Positions 1 through 5,452 of a stretch of DNA of 7,615 bases are shown piece by piece (position 1 is the first letter of the stretch; every line of letters begins with the position of its first letter). Source of the DNA: Chloroflexota bacterium (GTDB lineage: Bacteria > Chloroflexota > Chloroflexia > Thermomicrobiales > UBA6265); the NCBI GenBank assembly GCA_019348515.1, contig JAHWJF010000079.1, positions 2,433 through 10,047 on the forward strand, in the 5' to 3' direction. Under the pieces are notes generated by a model. It was not told the DNA's origin and searched no databases. It saw nothing but the letters and a program-made list of their open reading frames with translations. The position numbers and the translations under genes are program-made.

Positions 1-810
1 GCGAAGGCGTTCGCGCTCCCGACCGGCGGCACGATCCCGCACGCGCTGGTGCAGGCCTACCCGACCGAGGAGGCCGCCTTCCGCGCCGTGGCCGAGAGCC
101 TGGATCGTTACTCGCTGCTGCTTGACACCTACGATGTGCATACGGCGATCGAGACCGCCGTCGCCGTCGCGAGGGACGTGTACTCGCGTCTCGGTCACGA
201 GCTGGTCGCGGTTCGTCTTGACAGCGGGGATCTGCTGGCCGACAGCAAACACGTGCGGCAGGTTCTGGACGCGGCCGGGTTGCGCGAGACCAGGGTGCTG
301 GTCAGCGGCGACATTGACGAGCTTCGCATCGCGGAGCTGCTCGCGGCGGGCGCGCCGATCGCCGGGTTCGGCGTCGGCGGCAATCTGGCCGTCGGGCTCG
401 GCTCGGTCGCCAGCGGGACCATCGGCGGCGTGCTGGGCGCGGTCTACAAGCTGGTCTGGTACGAGGAAGGTGATGACCCGGCGCGGATCAAGCTGGCCGG
501 AGAAAAGAGCACCTGGCCGGGCCGCAAGCAGGTCTACCGGACCGACGAGTTCCAGGAAGACATCATCCAGCTCGATGACGAGCCGGCGCCGGAACACGGC
601 ACACCCCTCCTTCAGCCCGCGATCCGGGACGGGACGATCGTCGCGGATCTCCCTCCCCTGCCCGAGCTCCAGCACCGGGCGGTGGCCAATGTCCGGGCCC
701 TCCCCGCCCGCCATCGCGCACTGCACGACCCCGCGCCCTACTCCGTGCGGCGAAGCCCTGGGGTCCTGGAGGTGCGCGAACGCGCCAGTCAGCAACGGCG
801 GGATGGGTAG
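1..810 (+). CDS. pncB: Nicotinate phosphoribosyltransferase, C-terminal part (5' end outside window)
   Basis: This enzyme joins nicotinate and PRPP to form nicotinate mononucleotide, the entry step of the Preiss-Handler NAD salvage pathway in the cytoplasm. The frame is open from base 1, so the start lies upstream; 269 residues remain, and the family usually has 430-490. Visible motifs, in order, are GGTIPHAL near residue 10 (the family GT-x-x-H segment), a VRLDSGDL strand near residue 70, VSGDIDE near 101, FGVGGNL near 123 and a STWPGRKQVYR segment near 170. The GVGT stretch usual in this family reads GVGG here, so the Thr is replaced; the effect is unknown. The C-terminus, with its HDPAPYSVRRSP stretch, is typical for the family, so the TAG stop looks genuine. 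A GTG at 49 is internal to the conserved fold and is not the start. An orphan gene start follows 73 bases downstream. Confidence 0.9.
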   Translation, partial: AKAFALPTGGTIPHALVQAYPTEEAAFRAVAESLDRYSLLLDTYDVHTAIETAVAVARDVYSRLGHELVAVRLDSGDLLADSKHVRQVLDAAGLRETRVLVSGDIDELRIAELLAAGAPIAGFGVGGNLAVGLGSVASGTIGGVLGAVYKLVWYEEGDDPARIKLAGEKSTWPGRKQVYRTDEFQEDIIQLDDEPAPEHGTPLLQPAIRDGTIVADLPPLPELQHRAVANVRALPARHRALHDPAPYSVRRSPGVLEVRERASQQRRDG

Positions 811-868
811 CAATCAGGCCCGAAGAAGGGCAACGCCGTGTCCTCGGGAAACGTGGTTCCGATAACCC

Positions 869-910
869 GGGAGGAAAACTATTATGTGGAACCAGCATCA
901 AACGCTGTGA
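869..910 (+). pseudogene. Orphan gene start with strong RBS, eight codons then stop
   Basis: A GGGAGGA Shine-Dalgarno sequence at 869-875 sits 8 bases before an ATG at 884, which reads MWNQHQTL and then TGA at 908-910. The RBS and its spacing are better than chance would suggest, and the position 73 bases after the NAPRTase stop fits a second gene of the same operon. The sequence beyond it belongs to the antisense remnant of a PQQ-propeller gene. I infer that the body of this gene was lost at a junction near 910-955. The eight residues are too few to identify a family. It could also be a real minimal ORF or a chance match. Confidence 0.4.
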
Positions 911-1706
911 AGCGGAAAATCGGAGTGAGCCGTTCCGTCATGGGCGTGGTATGAAGCGTTCTGGGTCCCGACATAGAGGGCGCGGCGGGCCTCGTCGATC
1001 GCCGGCACGGTGAAGATACTCGCCCCGTCCGCTCCCCGGGGCGCCATGTAGGTCTGCCACGCCGCGTCGCCGGTGGCCGCATCAAGGGCGACGACGCTGC
1101 CGCGAAGTCCTTCCTCCTTGCCGCCTGAGGCGATGCCGACGTAGACCCGGTTGTCGAACACCAGGGGCGACGCCCAGATACTGGCGTTGGGCTGATCGTC
1201 CGCACGGACGACCCAGAGCCCGTTGCCGCGTGCCGAGTCGATAACGTGCATCTGCGCCGTCGCATCCCCGACGTAGATCGTGCCGTCCACTACCGCCGCG
1301 GACCCCGTGATTCCAAGCGGGACCTACAGGTTGGGCTCCAGCACCGCCGCACCGGAGTCGTAGGTCCAGACGACCCTGCCACTGCCAAGTTCGATCGCGT
1401 AGAGGTTGCCGTCCCAGGATCCAACATGGGCGACACCCTGGTCGATGACGGGGGTCGCCGTGACCGGCCCGCCGACCTCGACCTCCTACAGGGGGTCAGT
1501 GCGGCGATGGTGTCGGACGCGATCCCGGGCGTGGTGGTTGCCCGCATGTCAGCCAGGTTCCCACCGTAAAACCGCCAGCCTTCCTCAGCTGCGGGCACGG
1601 GCATCGATTGCTGCACGCCCGCGGCTACCTCGGACAGCGGGATCCCGATAATGCCGAGCGCCAGCGACGAGGCCACCAGGCGGCGGTGGGAGAGGCGAGG
1701 GGTCAT
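898..1706 (-). pseudogene. PQQ-like beta-propeller protein B: signal peptide and first blades, frameshifted, with two TAG codons and no C-terminal half
   Basis: The start is ATG at 1706, preceded by AAAGGA at about 8 bases. An N-terminal signal sequence follows (basic MTPRLSHRR, then a hydrophobic stretch at residues 10-30), so the product would be exported. The mature part opens with GWRFYGGN, typical of PQQ-dependent alcohol or polyvinyl-alcohol dehydrogenase-like propellers. Blade repeats follow, such as VGSWDGNLYAIELGSGRVVW, VYVGIASG, GSVVALDAATGDAAW and ALYVGTQNA. The frame breaks after ALTP at a run of five C (plus-strand GGGGG at 1491-1495). One extra C restores the propeller frame, but that frame then meets TAG at 1486-1488 and again at 1324-1326. 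Homology stops near 955, and the remaining frame to the TGA at 898-900 looks random. About 250 of an expected 550-600 residues are present. Function is probably lost unless the lesions are sequencing errors. Confidence 0.75.
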
Positions 1707-1873
1707 GCGGGGGATCCTTTCACGGAGGGGCATTGCATAAACGAAATCAAGAGGCTGCGCCAGCCATTCGGCGTGTTCGGTCGGCCGTGGAGTGGCACCC
1801 CAAGAGGAATCCTCTTGGAGCGCCTGACTGATCAACGCGAGTCGCACATCAAAAGCCCGTCGACTGATTGGCC
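1707..1873. other. Intergenic spacer between the two propeller remnants
   Basis: The 167 bases between the stop of propeller A and the start of propeller B hold no ORF that I can support. On the minus strand they contain the AAAGGA ribosome binding site of gene B and the perfect dyad at 1800-1818. I could not pick out a convincing -35/-10 pair. Confidence 0.5.
1800..1818. promoter_or_regulatory. Perfect inverted repeat between the two propeller genes
   Basis: The sequence CCAAGAGGAATCCTCTTGG has two perfect 9-base arms around one central A. It lies 56 bases past the stop of propeller gene A and about 94 bases before the start of gene B on the minus strand. As RNA it would fold into an 8-bp stem with a 3-base loop. 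No T-run follows on either strand, so an ordinary rho-independent terminator is not well supported. An operator for gene B is equally possible. Confidence 0.4.
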
Positions 1874-2950
1874 CTACGGCTCTGGAGTCGATGCCGGCGT
1901 TGCTGCCGTCTCGGCGCCGAGCCGGAAGGCGGTGAGGGCACCATCCCCAGCTCCCGCCCCCACGAGCAGCGTGTCCCCGACGATGGCCGGCCAAGCAATC
2001 AGGGGCGCCGCCAGCTGGGCGCTCCACACGACTTCACCACGCTCCCGGGTCAGCGCGAAGATCGTGCCGTCGAAGGTCGAGGCAACCACGAGATCGTTGA
2101 CGACGGTCTCCGCGTCAAACGGTGGCGCCTCGACCTCGTGCCTCCAGAGGAGCTCGCCGCTAGTCGCATCGAGCGCGACAATCTCGCCCGTGCCGGCGTC
2201 GAGGTCGGTCATCCGCTCGGCATTCTGCACCGCCTGCGTGCCATCCAGCGCCTCATGCCCCGTGGCCGTGTAGGGAGTGGCCATGTTGACCACGGCCGCG
2301 TAGACGACCCCGTCAGCAAAGGCCATGGGCGTCTCGACCTCGCCAAGCACGCCCGGGAGGACTTCAATCGTCTCCCCGGGGGGCACACCATCCAACTCGT
2401 CGTTCTCGTGCTCACCGACCTCCGTGTCCCAGACCACTTCGCGATTCTCGCGATCGTAGGCAAGGATCCGGCCCAACTTGCCGGAGCCGATGACGAGATC
2501 ACGCGTCTGGCCGTCAAGCTCGACCGTCGCGAGCATCGGCGAGAGATGGAAATCGAGGTCGAAGAGGTCATGCGGCTTGGGCTGGTGGTACCACTGCAAC
2601 TCACCGCTCTGACGATCGAGGACGATCAGGGAATTGCTGTAGAGGTTCGGCCCGGGCCGACTGGAGCCGTTCGGCCAGCCGATGATACCGGGGAACGGTG
2701 CCGGGTTGCCGGTGCCGTAGTAGAGCATGTCCCGCTCCCCATCGATGGCCGGCGGGAACCACAGCCCCGCCCCACTGTTGATCTCCGGCGCGCCCCAGAA
2801 GCCCTCCTCGACCGTCTGGAACCGCCAGATAACCTCACCGGTCTCTTGGTCGAGCGCGTAGGCGAGCCCGCTGTGACCTGCCTCGTAACCGCGAACGGTG
2901 AACTCACGGTCTTCGCCCTCGCCCTCGACTTCAACACCCAGCCGCGCCAT
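1874..2950 (-). pseudogene. PQQ-like beta-propeller protein A, N-terminally truncated
   Basis: The 358 open codons end in TAG and encode the middle and C-terminal blades of a PQQ-binding-like beta-propeller dehydrogenase. These are normally exported quinoprotein oxidases of alcohols or similar substrates. Blade signatures include GLAYALDQETGEVIWRF (about 28-44), a WGAPEINSGAGLWFPPAID block (52-70), YYGTGNPAPFPG (77-88), NLYSNSLIVLD (102-112), PHDLFDLDFHLSP (126-138), GSGKLGRILAYDR (155-167) and three later repeats ending in LTAFRL. The ATG at 2950 has no good RBS and sits inside sequence in phase with an upstream CDF fragment. There is no signal peptide, and the first blades are absent. I therefore take the ATG as accidental and the gene as 5'-truncated by roughly 150-200 residues. 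The reading frame itself is clean, so the truncation is recent or an assembly join. Gene B downstream is a paralogue, not the missing half, because both retain the ALYVGT/MLYYGT blade. Confidence 0.8.
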
Positions 2951-2954
2951 AACT

Positions 2955-3300
2955 CAAGGCCGAAGATTTCGATCTGACCGATGATCGGGGTGGGACCGGT
3001 CAGCAACTCGTGCCCAGCACCCACGACGAGGATGAGCCCAATCCCGCCAACGATGAGGGCAGAGGCAAACGCGGTGAGGAAGCCGATCCGCTGGTACCCG
3101 AACGGGTGCCGCGGGGAGCGGGGCCGGTCCTCCAGCATCAGCGTGAGAAGCATGGCGCCGGCCGACAGCGCCTCCAGGACGTCATCCAATGAGACGGCGA
3201 GGACGGCCCGGCTGCCGCCTGAGATGACGAGGCGGATCACAAGCGAGATCGCCGCGGCCACGGCGCTGATCCAGAGGAGACGCTTGGCGTTCCGTGTTGC
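2955..3300 (-). pseudogene. Cation diffusion facilitator (CDF) transporter fragment, first three membrane helices only
   Basis: The minus frame reads KRLLWISAVAAAIS, then SLDDVLEALSAG, HPFGYQRIGFL and GHELLTGPTP, matching TM1 to TM3 of CDF metal/proton antiporters such as YiiP. In this family the TM2 D-x3-D pair is a metal site; here it reads D-x3-E (DDVLE). The HPFGY loop and the PTP before TM4 are also conserved family features. After FGLEL, near 2955, the frame enters propeller sequence read out of phase, so TM4-TM6 and the cytoplasmic domain are missing. Upstream, the frame is open to a TAG at 3337-3339 but has no start codon before a GTG at 3261, which lies inside TM1. The fragment is thus cut or damaged at both ends and cannot make a working exporter. 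Confidence 0.7.
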
Positions 3301-3395
3301 TGCGCGGACCTTTGCCGGTCTGCGGTGCGGTCCCGGCTACGTAATCGAGTCCGTTACCGGACCCCGAGGCTCAGCGCCAGCCGCGTCCGCACGAG

Positions 3396-3413
3396 CGTCA
3401 ACCCTGGTTGACG
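3396..3413. promoter_or_regulatory. Operator-like dyad CGTCAACC-CT-GGTTGACG
   Basis: Two perfect 8-base arms flank a 2-base spacer. Each strand carries a TTGACG hexamer in its arm, close to a sigma-70 -35 box. The dyad lies about 95 bases upstream of the CDF remnant on one strand and 150 bases upstream of the orphan start at 3563 on the other. It could be the binding site of a dimeric regulator. I could not find a good -10 box at the right distance in either direction. Confidence 0.4.
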
Positions 3414-3420
3414 GGCGTTC

Positions 3421-3500
3421 TGGCACAGCCGTTTGCCCTCATGCTGCCCGGGTTCCCAACTAGCGGGCAGTGCCACTTGGGTGACGATCAGGGATCACCC
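3421..3500 (+). ncRNA. Structured leader upstream of the orphan start (class not recognised)
   Basis: TGGCA at 3421-3425 pairs with TGCCA at 3471-3475, and CTGCCCG at 3444-3450 pairs with CGGGCAG at 3464-3470. The two 3' arms are contiguous, which gives a coaxial two-part stem. A second hairpin pairs GGGTGA (3479-3484) with TCACCC (3495-3500). This could be a 5' UTR element of the gene starting at 3563. I compared it by eye with SAM-I and cobalamin riboswitches and could not place the required cores. GC-rich sequence also makes such pairings easily, so this is weak. Confidence 0.25.
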
Positions 3501-3550
3501 GTGACCGTGAGTAACCCGACGACTCGAAGCGGCGAGCCAGCGCAGGGCAT

Positions 3551-3640
3551 AAGGAACTGCTCATGTCGAGACATAAGCAGAGGCCGCCCCCGTTCTCGAA
3601 GGTGGAAGTGGTCGGCTCCCTATTCAACGTCGGGCAATGA
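3551..3640 (+). pseudogene. Orphan gene start, MetE/YxjG-like N-terminus
   Basis: AAGGA at 3551-3555 stands 7 bases before ATG 3563, which opens a 25-codon frame ending in TGA at 3638-3640. The peptide begins MSRHKQRPPPFSK and continues VEVVGSL. This resembles the start of cobalamin-independent methionine synthase-like (YxjG-type) proteins, which often read PPFRADVVGSLLRP. After VVGSL, near 3620, the frame runs into the antisense 3' end of prs and stops. I infer that only the first 20 or so codons of the original gene remain. The family assignment rests on a very short match and is tentative; the RBS and position support a genuine former gene start. Confidence 0.4.
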
Positions 3641-4562
3641 GATCTTCGAGCGACTCACCGCTGTGCAGCCGCGCGATCGTCGTCGCTAATAGCGGTGCCA
3701 GACTCACGACCTCATGGGCGACCGGCAGAACGTCGGGCAGTTGCACACTGTCGGTCACGATGAGCCGTCGTAGCGGCAGTCGTATGAGTCGATCGAGGGC
3801 TGGTCCCATGAGTAAGGCGTGGGTCGCGACGATCGTCACGTCGGGGCGTCCCCCAGCCTGGAGTACGGCGTCAACCGCTGCCTCGATGGTCCCACCCGTA
3901 CCGATGATGTCATCAACGACGATCGGCACCCGGTCTCGCACTTGGCCGGTAATGCGCCGCACGATTACTGAGTCGCCGCCGAGGCGGGTCTTGTGAACGA
4001 TCGCCACCGGGAGGTTGAGGAGCGTCGCGTACTGCTCGGCGAGTTTGGTCGCGCCGAGATCGGGAGCAACTACCACCCGGTCGTCGCGGCCTGGCTCCCG
4101 CGCCGCCTCAGCCAACAACGGGACGGCGCTGAGGTGCTCCAGCGGGACGGGCAGGGCCGCCTCGACGGCCGGGCTGTGCAGGTCAACGGCGACGACCCGC
4201 TCGACCGCGCTGGTCCCGAGCAGATCGGCGACGACGCGGGCACCGACCGGCTGCCGCCCGCTCACGCGGCGGTCCTGGCGAGCGTAGCCGAAGTACGGGA
4301 CGACCGCCGTGAGCCGGCTGGCTCCTGCCCGATGGCAAGCATCGGCCAGCAGCAGGAGCTCGATGAGATGCTCCTCGACCGGTGGCGCTGTCGGTTGGAT
4401 CAGGAACACGTCACGGCCGCGAACCGACTCCATGATCTCGACGTGCAGCTCACCGTCCGGATAGCGCTCCAGCACCCGCTCACCGAGAGAGATCCCAAGC
4501 GCAGCAGCCATTCCCTCAGCCAGCATCGGGTTCGACGACCCGGCGAAGATCGACAAATTCAT
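3624..4562 (-). CDS. prs: Ribose-phosphate pyrophosphokinase (PRPP synthetase), archaeal-like form
   Basis: The enzyme transfers pyrophosphate from ATP to ribose 5-phosphate, giving PRPP for nucleotide, NAD, His and Trp synthesis in the cytoplasm. The 312-residue product has the usual length. Visible are AGSSN at 7-11, RYPDGELHV at 33-41, the ATP loop YARQDRR with GRQP at 93-105, DLHSPAVEA at 127-135, VVAPDLGATKLAEQYA at 164-179, the catalytic-type KTR at 191-193, and the PRPP loop VDDIIGTGGT at 216-225. Most bacterial enzymes have Asp in the loop (DDxxDT); this one has Gly, closer to archaeal class III versions that carry Ser or Ala there. I chose ATG 4562 because MNLSIFAGSS is the family start. 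It overlaps the TGA of the esterase tail in ATGA, which suggests translational coupling; a GTG at 4589 adds nine unrelated residues. The gene looks intact, with its end overlapping the orphan fragment on the other strand. Confidence 0.92.
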   Translation of the reverse strand: MNLSIFAGSSNPMLAEGMAAALGISLGERVLERYPDGELHVEIMESVRGRDVFLIQPTAPPVEEHLIELLLLADACHRAGASRLTAVVPYFGYARQDRRVSGRQPVGARVVADLLGTSAVERVVAVDLHSPAVEAALPVPLEHLSAVPLLAEAAREPGRDDRVVVAPDLGATKLAEQYATLLNLPVAIVHKTRLGGDSVIVRRITGQVRDRVPIVVDDIIGTGGTIEAAVDAVLQAGGRPDVTIVATHALLMGPALDRLIRLPLRRLIVTDSVQLPDVLPVAHEVVSLAPLLATTIARLHSGESLEDLIARR

Positions 4563-4620
4563 GGCATGGTCCCAAGGCCGCTGACACACCCCGTCACTCG
4601 GATACTCACGTGCGACCTCC
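4559..4620 (-). promoter_or_regulatory. RBS and in-frame GTG that could open a 16-codon ORF coupled to prs
   Basis: GGAGG at 4616-4620 is followed after 6 bases by GTG 4609. The frame runs 16 codons to a TGA overlapping the prs start in ATGA. It is the same frame as the esterase tail, so re-initiation here could still couple translation to prs even though the esterase has lost its start. The prs ATG itself has only a weak ribosome site (GGGACC), so it may depend on this coupling. Confidence 0.4.
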
Positions 4621-4795
4621 TGGCGAGCGTGTGTCGGCTGCGCAAATCGTGAACGTGCAGGACGGCGTCGAACTGATCGGCCAGCCGCGCCGGGAAATAG
4701 TGGCTGAAGTGCTCCATTTCCGGACGGTAGATCACCCCGCTCGCCCGCTCCAGCCGGGCCTGGCGCGGGACGTCGGCTGCATCACCCCTGCGTCC
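4559..4795 (-). pseudogene. Erythromycin esterase-family protein, C-terminal remnant
   Basis: A minus frame without a start codon reads VPRQARLERASGVIYRPEME, then HFSHYFPARLADQFDAVLHV. This is the distinctive C-terminal signature of erythromycin esterase-family hydrolases, which commonly read PRLERAIGVIYRPETE followed by SHYF and a DQFDA segment. Only about 80 codons remain of a protein that normally has 400 or more. Upstream the frame has no start codon before a TGA at 4850-4852 and overlaps the end of the next gene, so the 5' part is gone. Downstream it runs to TGA 4559-4561, which overlaps the prs ATG. This four-base overlap suggests the original 3' end and an esterase-prs operon. Family members are often found next to phosphoribosyltransferases, which fits prs; this association is from memory. 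Antibiotic inactivation should not be inferred. Confidence 0.6.
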
Positions 4796-4815
4796 ACATT
4801 CACTGAAGGGACTGC

Positions 4816-5376
4816 TTAGCTCTGCTCGTTGCCTTCCTTGATGGCCTGATCAAGATCCTCGTCCGACAGCACCCGGACATCGGGATCTGCTGTACTGCCA
4901 TCGCGAAGGGTAAAGCGCAACCGTTCCATGTACGGCGTCGGCTGCTTGCGCCGAAAATCGAGGAACTCCTTCGCGTAATAGTCTCGCGCCTCCTGCACGC
5001 TCTTGGCTCCGGTCACGATATCGTGCATGAGGTTGAGCGCCAGAAAGTTGGCCTGCTCGTCGTGGCAGCGAGCCGACACCTCCCCCGCGGTGCGCTCCAC
5101 AATCACGCTGCCATCGAACTCGGCAAGCGGCGTGACCTTGTCCGGCGGCACCCGATAGTTGATGACGGACTCGACCGCATCGATATGTGGCGCCGGAAAG
5201 TGGTGCTCGTAGAACGCCTTGGAGGCGACGATGCGCTTCCAGGACCCGGGCGCATGCCAAATCAACCACGTCTCGGTGACCTCGTCGGGCTCACCGTACT
5301 GCTCGATGACGAGGCGAGCCGCCTCGCGCGACTCCTCGGGCCACGCCTCAATAGTTCTCGCGCTCTGCTGGTCCAT
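4816..5376 (-). CDS. Conserved protein of unknown function (186 aa)
   Basis: I recognise the pattern as a conserved bacterial protein without known function, and I cannot name a domain. The start is ATG 5376 with GAGAGG ending 5 bases before it; the frame is open much further upstream, but that part is antisense-type noise over the preceding gene. The product is soluble, with no signal peptide or membrane helix. It is rich in Trp, His and acidic residues. Conserved-looking blocks are WLIWHAPGSWKRIV (37-50), NYRVPP (73-78), LAEFDGSVIVERTAGEVSARCHDE (84-107) and ALNLMHDIVTG (113-123). The tail is acidic and polar (residues 165-186). It follows the DUF255-like gene by 76 bases on the same strand and could be co-transcribed with it. 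The frame is intact, and codon use matches its neighbours. Confidence 0.75.
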   Translation of the reverse strand: MDQQSARTIEAWPEESREAARLVIEQYGEPDEVTETWLIWHAPGSWKRIVASKAFYEHHFPAPHIDAVESVINYRVPPDKVTPLAEFDGSVIVERTAGEVSARCHDEQANFLALNLMHDIVTGAKSVQEARDYYAKEFLDFRRKQPTPYMERLRFTLRDGSTADPDVRVLSDEDLDQAIKEGNEQS

Positions 5377-5452
5377 GTCCGCCTCTCTCGCTCTCGCCCG
5401 TTTCGGACGCCTGATTCCTCGCCATTTCCTCATCGAAGCCGAAGCGTGATGC

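Noticed and set aside
811..954. Translation past the NAPRTase TAG into a 48-codon extension
   Set aside because: The NAPRTase C-terminus before the TAG already matches the family's usual end, and the extension shows no known motif. The open stretch can arise by chance in GC-rich DNA.
1290..1490. Recoding of TAG as an amino acid, suggested by the two TAGs in propeller gene B
   Set aside because: The NAPRTase and propeller gene A both end at TAG just where their families end. A frameshift is also needed in gene B, which recoding would not explain.
1868..2977. A long plus-strand open frame of 369 codons
   Set aside because: It is exactly antisense to propeller gene A, whose translation has clear blade repeats. 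The plus-strand peptide shows no domain and is rich in Arg, Pro and Gly, as expected for a GC-rich shadow frame.
3421..3562. A cobalamin or SAM-I riboswitch upstream of the MetE-like start
   Set aside because: The region has GCCACT and GAGCCAG strings that recall cobalamin elements, but the GGTG-x-x-A-x-TCC core and a proper B12 box are missing, as is the SAM-I core.
3993..4652. A plus-strand open frame of 221 codons opposite prs
   Set aside because: The minus strand encodes a complete PRPP synthetase with all its motifs; the plus frame is a shadow.
4610..4819. A 69-codon plus-strand ORF ending at 4819
   Set aside because: It is antisense to the esterase-family remnant, whose C-terminal signature is specific. 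No RBS or family match supports the plus frame.
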